From NCBI GenBank assembly GCA_900556675.1, contig USQE01000051.1:1-7334 (forward strand): 7,334 bases of DNA. The letters are read 5' to 3'. A program made the translations under genes and the position numbers. The notes under the pieces were generated by a model that searched no databases, had not been told where the DNA came from, and was given only the letters and a program-made list of their open reading frames with translations. Shown one piece after another: positions 5,855 through 7,334 of the stretch; positions within the stretch are counted from its first letter, which is position 1, and each line of letters opens with the position of its first letter. This DNA is from an uncultured Collinsella sp. Its GTDB lineage: Bacteria > Actinomycetota > Coriobacteriia > Coriobacteriales > Coriobacteriaceae.

Positions 5855-5952
5855 AACGAGCGTGGATTTTCGGACGCATATCTAACGAGCGTGGATAATC
5901 TCCCACTTTGAGCCCGCACACAGGCCAAAGCCGGGAGATTATCCACGCTCGT
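5855..5952. repeat. 68-nt hairpin plus an extra direct half-repeat
   Basis: A perfect 20-bp stem (5885-5904 with 5933-5952) encloses a second stem, CTTTG-A-GCC (5906-5914) with GGCCAAAG (5923-5930), and an 8-nt loop. The left end AACGAGCGTGGAT (5884-5896) is repeated directly at 5855-5867, 29 nt earlier, only 1 nt after the SIS frame's stop codon. There is no T tract, so it does not look like a standard terminator. It is unrelated in sequence to the other long hairpins in the window. It could be a dispersed palindromic element or a structured RNA. Confidence 0.85.
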
Positions 5953-6009
5953 GTTGAATGATCCGTTTTCCTCTGCGCCCGAGGGACCACTCGACCACCT
6001 TGCACCAAA

Positions 6010-6112
6010 GCAATAACGACTTCTCGTCATTAGATTATTCAAATCGACTCTAATAACTATTTTCGCCATAAACTCGTTATTAGAATTGATATGATTAGCC
6101 TAATAACGAGTT
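6010..6112 (+). promoter_or_regulatory. Motif array and extended -10 promoter ahead of the Fic gene
   Basis: The motif CTAATAACGAGTT occurs about five times in alternating orientation: 6010-6020 (+, degenerate), 6022-6033 (-, TCTCGTCATTAG), 6050-6059 (+, partial), 6071-6083 (-, exact) and 6100-6112 (+, exact). The last two form a perfect 13-bp inverted repeat with a 16-nt spacer. That spacer holds TGATATGAT (6087-6095), an extended -10 element, with a start expected near 6102, inside the last motif. A protein bound at both arms would cover the promoter. The region is much more AT-rich than the surroundings. The likely regulator is the Fic protein itself, through its C-terminal winged helix. 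Confidence 0.7.
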
Positions 6113-6129
6113 TCCGGCACTAAAGATAT

Positions 6130-6134
6130 GGAGG
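6130..6134 (+). promoter_or_regulatory. Ribosome binding site of the Fic gene
   Basis: GGAGG with a 5-nt spacer to the ATG at 6140. An earlier in-frame ATG at 6128 overlaps this site and has no Shine-Dalgarno of its own, so MQIEENGQG is the preferred start. Confidence 0.75.
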
Positions 6135-6139
6135 GCGCG

Positions 6140-7312
6140 ATGCAAATCGAGGAGAACGGCCAGGGAACGCTCCGCAATAATCTATCGGGGAAATTGGCTT
6201 ACTATTCGTTTTTTCCAACGCCCTTGCAATCATTGAGGCAGCTAAATCTCACCGAGGAAACCTATCGCACGCTTTCCGCATGCTCGCGAAAGCTTGGAGA
6301 GCTTGAAGGCATGCTCTACTTTGTTCCCAACGCCGACATGTATCTGACAATGTACGTGCGCAAAGAAGCACTCCTTTCTTCGCAAATTGAGGGAACCCAG
6401 TGCACGTTTGACGACCTACTTAGTCCATCACAAACACAACTCCATCATAAAGATGTCGCAGACGTCGTGAATTACGTCCGTGCTGTCGACCGCGGCGTAG
6501 AACTGCTCAAAAAGATGCCCTTGTGCACGAGACTTCTTAGGCAAGTTCATGCGGTCCTGCTGGACGGAGTGCGCGGAACGGAGAAGAATCCAGGCGAGCT
6601 GCGCTCCTCACAAAACTGGATTGGCCCCTCAGGCTGCACCATTGCAACCGCATCGTTTGTCCCTCCAAACATTGAAGATTTGAGTAACACGCTCCAGGAC
6701 CTCGAACGCTTTATCAATGAGCCTCAAGTCGAAATGGATCCGATTGTGCGGGCGGCGCTCGTCCATTACCAATTTGAAACTGCCCATCCATTCCTAGACG
6801 GAAACGGTCGCCTGGGCAGGCTTCTCATTACACTTATGCTCATCAATGATGGCGTTCTTCATTCTTGCTTGTTCTATCCATCGTTCCAGTTCAAGAAAAA
6901 CCGAAGCGAGTACTACCGGCAACTCACATCCGTAAGGGAGAGAGGCACTTACGAGGAATGGATAGAGTTTTTCTGCAACAGTCTTCTCGAGAGTGCGAAG
7001 GACTCGGTAGGGTCTTTAAAAAACCTTGTTGACCTCCATAACCGTTCCACAGCAACCATTACCGAAAATCTCGGAAGGACTGCTGCAAACGGGCAAAGGC
7101 TGTTGGGCATTCTTGAAGAGCACCCCATCGTCGACACCGCATTCATCGCTGCCCAACTCGATATCGGCAGGAGTACCGCGAGCTCGCTCGTCAAATCATT
7201 TGAAGAATTGGGTATCCTCCGTCCGCTCGACGAGTCAAGACAGAGATACCGGCAGTACGGGTATGAAGAGTATCTTTCGATTCTCAGGGAAGACGCCGAG
7301 CCGATTAGATAG
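6140..7312 (+). CDS. Fic-family AMP-transferase with self-inhibitory helix and winged-helix C-terminus
   Basis: The product is a 390-residue cytoplasmic protein built like the class II Fic proteins (for example Shewanella SoFic, about 370 residues). It has a Fic_N region (about 15-100), a Fic core (about 130-235) and a C-terminal winged helix (about 320-375, LDIGRSTASSLVKSFEELG). The catalytic motif HPFLDGNGRLGR (216-227) matches HPFx(D/E)GNGRxxR completely, so it should transfer AMP from ATP to protein hydroxyl groups. Ser80-Ser81-Gln-Ile-Glu84-Gly85 fits the inhibitory (S/T)xxxE(G/N) motif, with Glu84 expected to block productive ATP binding. The flap (FVPPNIEDL, 173-181) is present. There is no adjacent antitoxin, which fits built-in inhibition. 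Base composition is less GC-rich than the neighbouring genes, and with its AT-rich control region this suggests acquisition by transfer. The target is unknown. Confidence 0.93.
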   Translation: MQIEENGQGTLRNNLSGKLAYYSFFPTPLQSLRQLNLTEETYRTLSACSRKLGELEGMLYFVPNADMYLTMYVRKEALLSSQIEGTQCTFDDLLSPSQTQLHHKDVADVVNYVRAVDRGVELLKKMPLCTRLLRQVHAVLLDGVRGTEKNPGELRSSQNWIGPSGCTIATASFVPPNIEDLSNTLQDLERFINEPQVEMDPIVRAALVHYQFETAHPFLDGNGRLGRLLITLMLINDGVLHSCLFYPSFQFKKNRSEYYRQLTSVRERGTYEEWIEFFCNSLLESAKDSVGSLKNLVDLHNRSTATITENLGRTAANGQRLLGILEEHPIVDTAFIAAQLDIGRSTASSLVKSFEELGILRPLDESRQRYRQYGYEEYLSILREDAEPIR

Positions 7313-7334
7313 GCATCGCAGCCCAGGCAAATTA

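Noticed and set aside
5855..5952. Possible small CRISPR-like array (repeated AACGAGCGTGGAT)
   Set aside because: Only two direct copies with a 16-nt gap and one inverted copy; spacing and number do not fit CRISPR, and no cas gene is present.
5101..6069. 322-codon minus-strand open frame antisense to the SIS frame
   Set aside because: It is the complement of a GC-rich coding frame, overlaps the EIIA start region and the hairpin element, and has no recognisable domain.

Overview
The window reads as a chromosomal segment of a high-GC Gram-positive gut anaerobe, most likely Collinsella or a close relative in the Coriobacteriia. The reasons are GC-rich codon use, a secreted C69-family dipeptidase with an LxxTG-type wall-sorting tail, a small lipoprotein, and a lone glucose-type PTS IIA protein. 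This placement is an inference from gene style, not from a search. Six protein-coding loci are visible, five intact and one apparently broken. Most are single-gene units with their own ribosome binding sites and, in several cases, clear terminators.

Layout. Positions 1-286 hold a 130-bp palindromic repeat (copy 1) and a hairpin terminator. Positions 287-2431 (minus) encode a large cell-wall-anchored C69 peptidase with an Ig-like domain. Positions 2432-2843 hold its leader, a second copy of the palindromic repeat, and a hairpin just before a HAD-family phosphatase (2844-3509, plus). A terminator, a 99-nt long hairpin and a further 12-bp hairpin fill the gap to a convergent lipoprotein gene (3784-4341, minus). 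Next comes a glucose-type PTS EIIA gene (4578-5114, minus) with a textbook promoter, RBS and terminator. Divergent from it is a SIS-domain reading frame (5290-5853, plus) that looks like an RpiR-family regulator without its DNA-binding domain. A 68-nt hairpin element follows. An AT-rich control region with about five copies of an 11-13 bp motif then leads into a Fic-family AMP-transferase with a C-terminal winged helix (6140-7312, plus).

How the genes relate. No single pathway joins them. The EIIA would take phosphate from HPr and pass it to a sugar-specific IIBC encoded elsewhere. The SIS remnant beside it may be what is left of a sugar-responsive regulator. The Fic protein appears to be a self-contained, self-inhibited enzyme that may bind the repeats in front of its own gene.

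The most unusual content is non-coding. There are two 94%-identical palindromes either side of the peptidase gene, two unrelated long hairpins in other intergenic gaps, and the symmetric motif array around the Fic promoter. I see no clear evidence of a defence island, a CRISPR array, an rRNA or tRNA gene, or an intact transposon.
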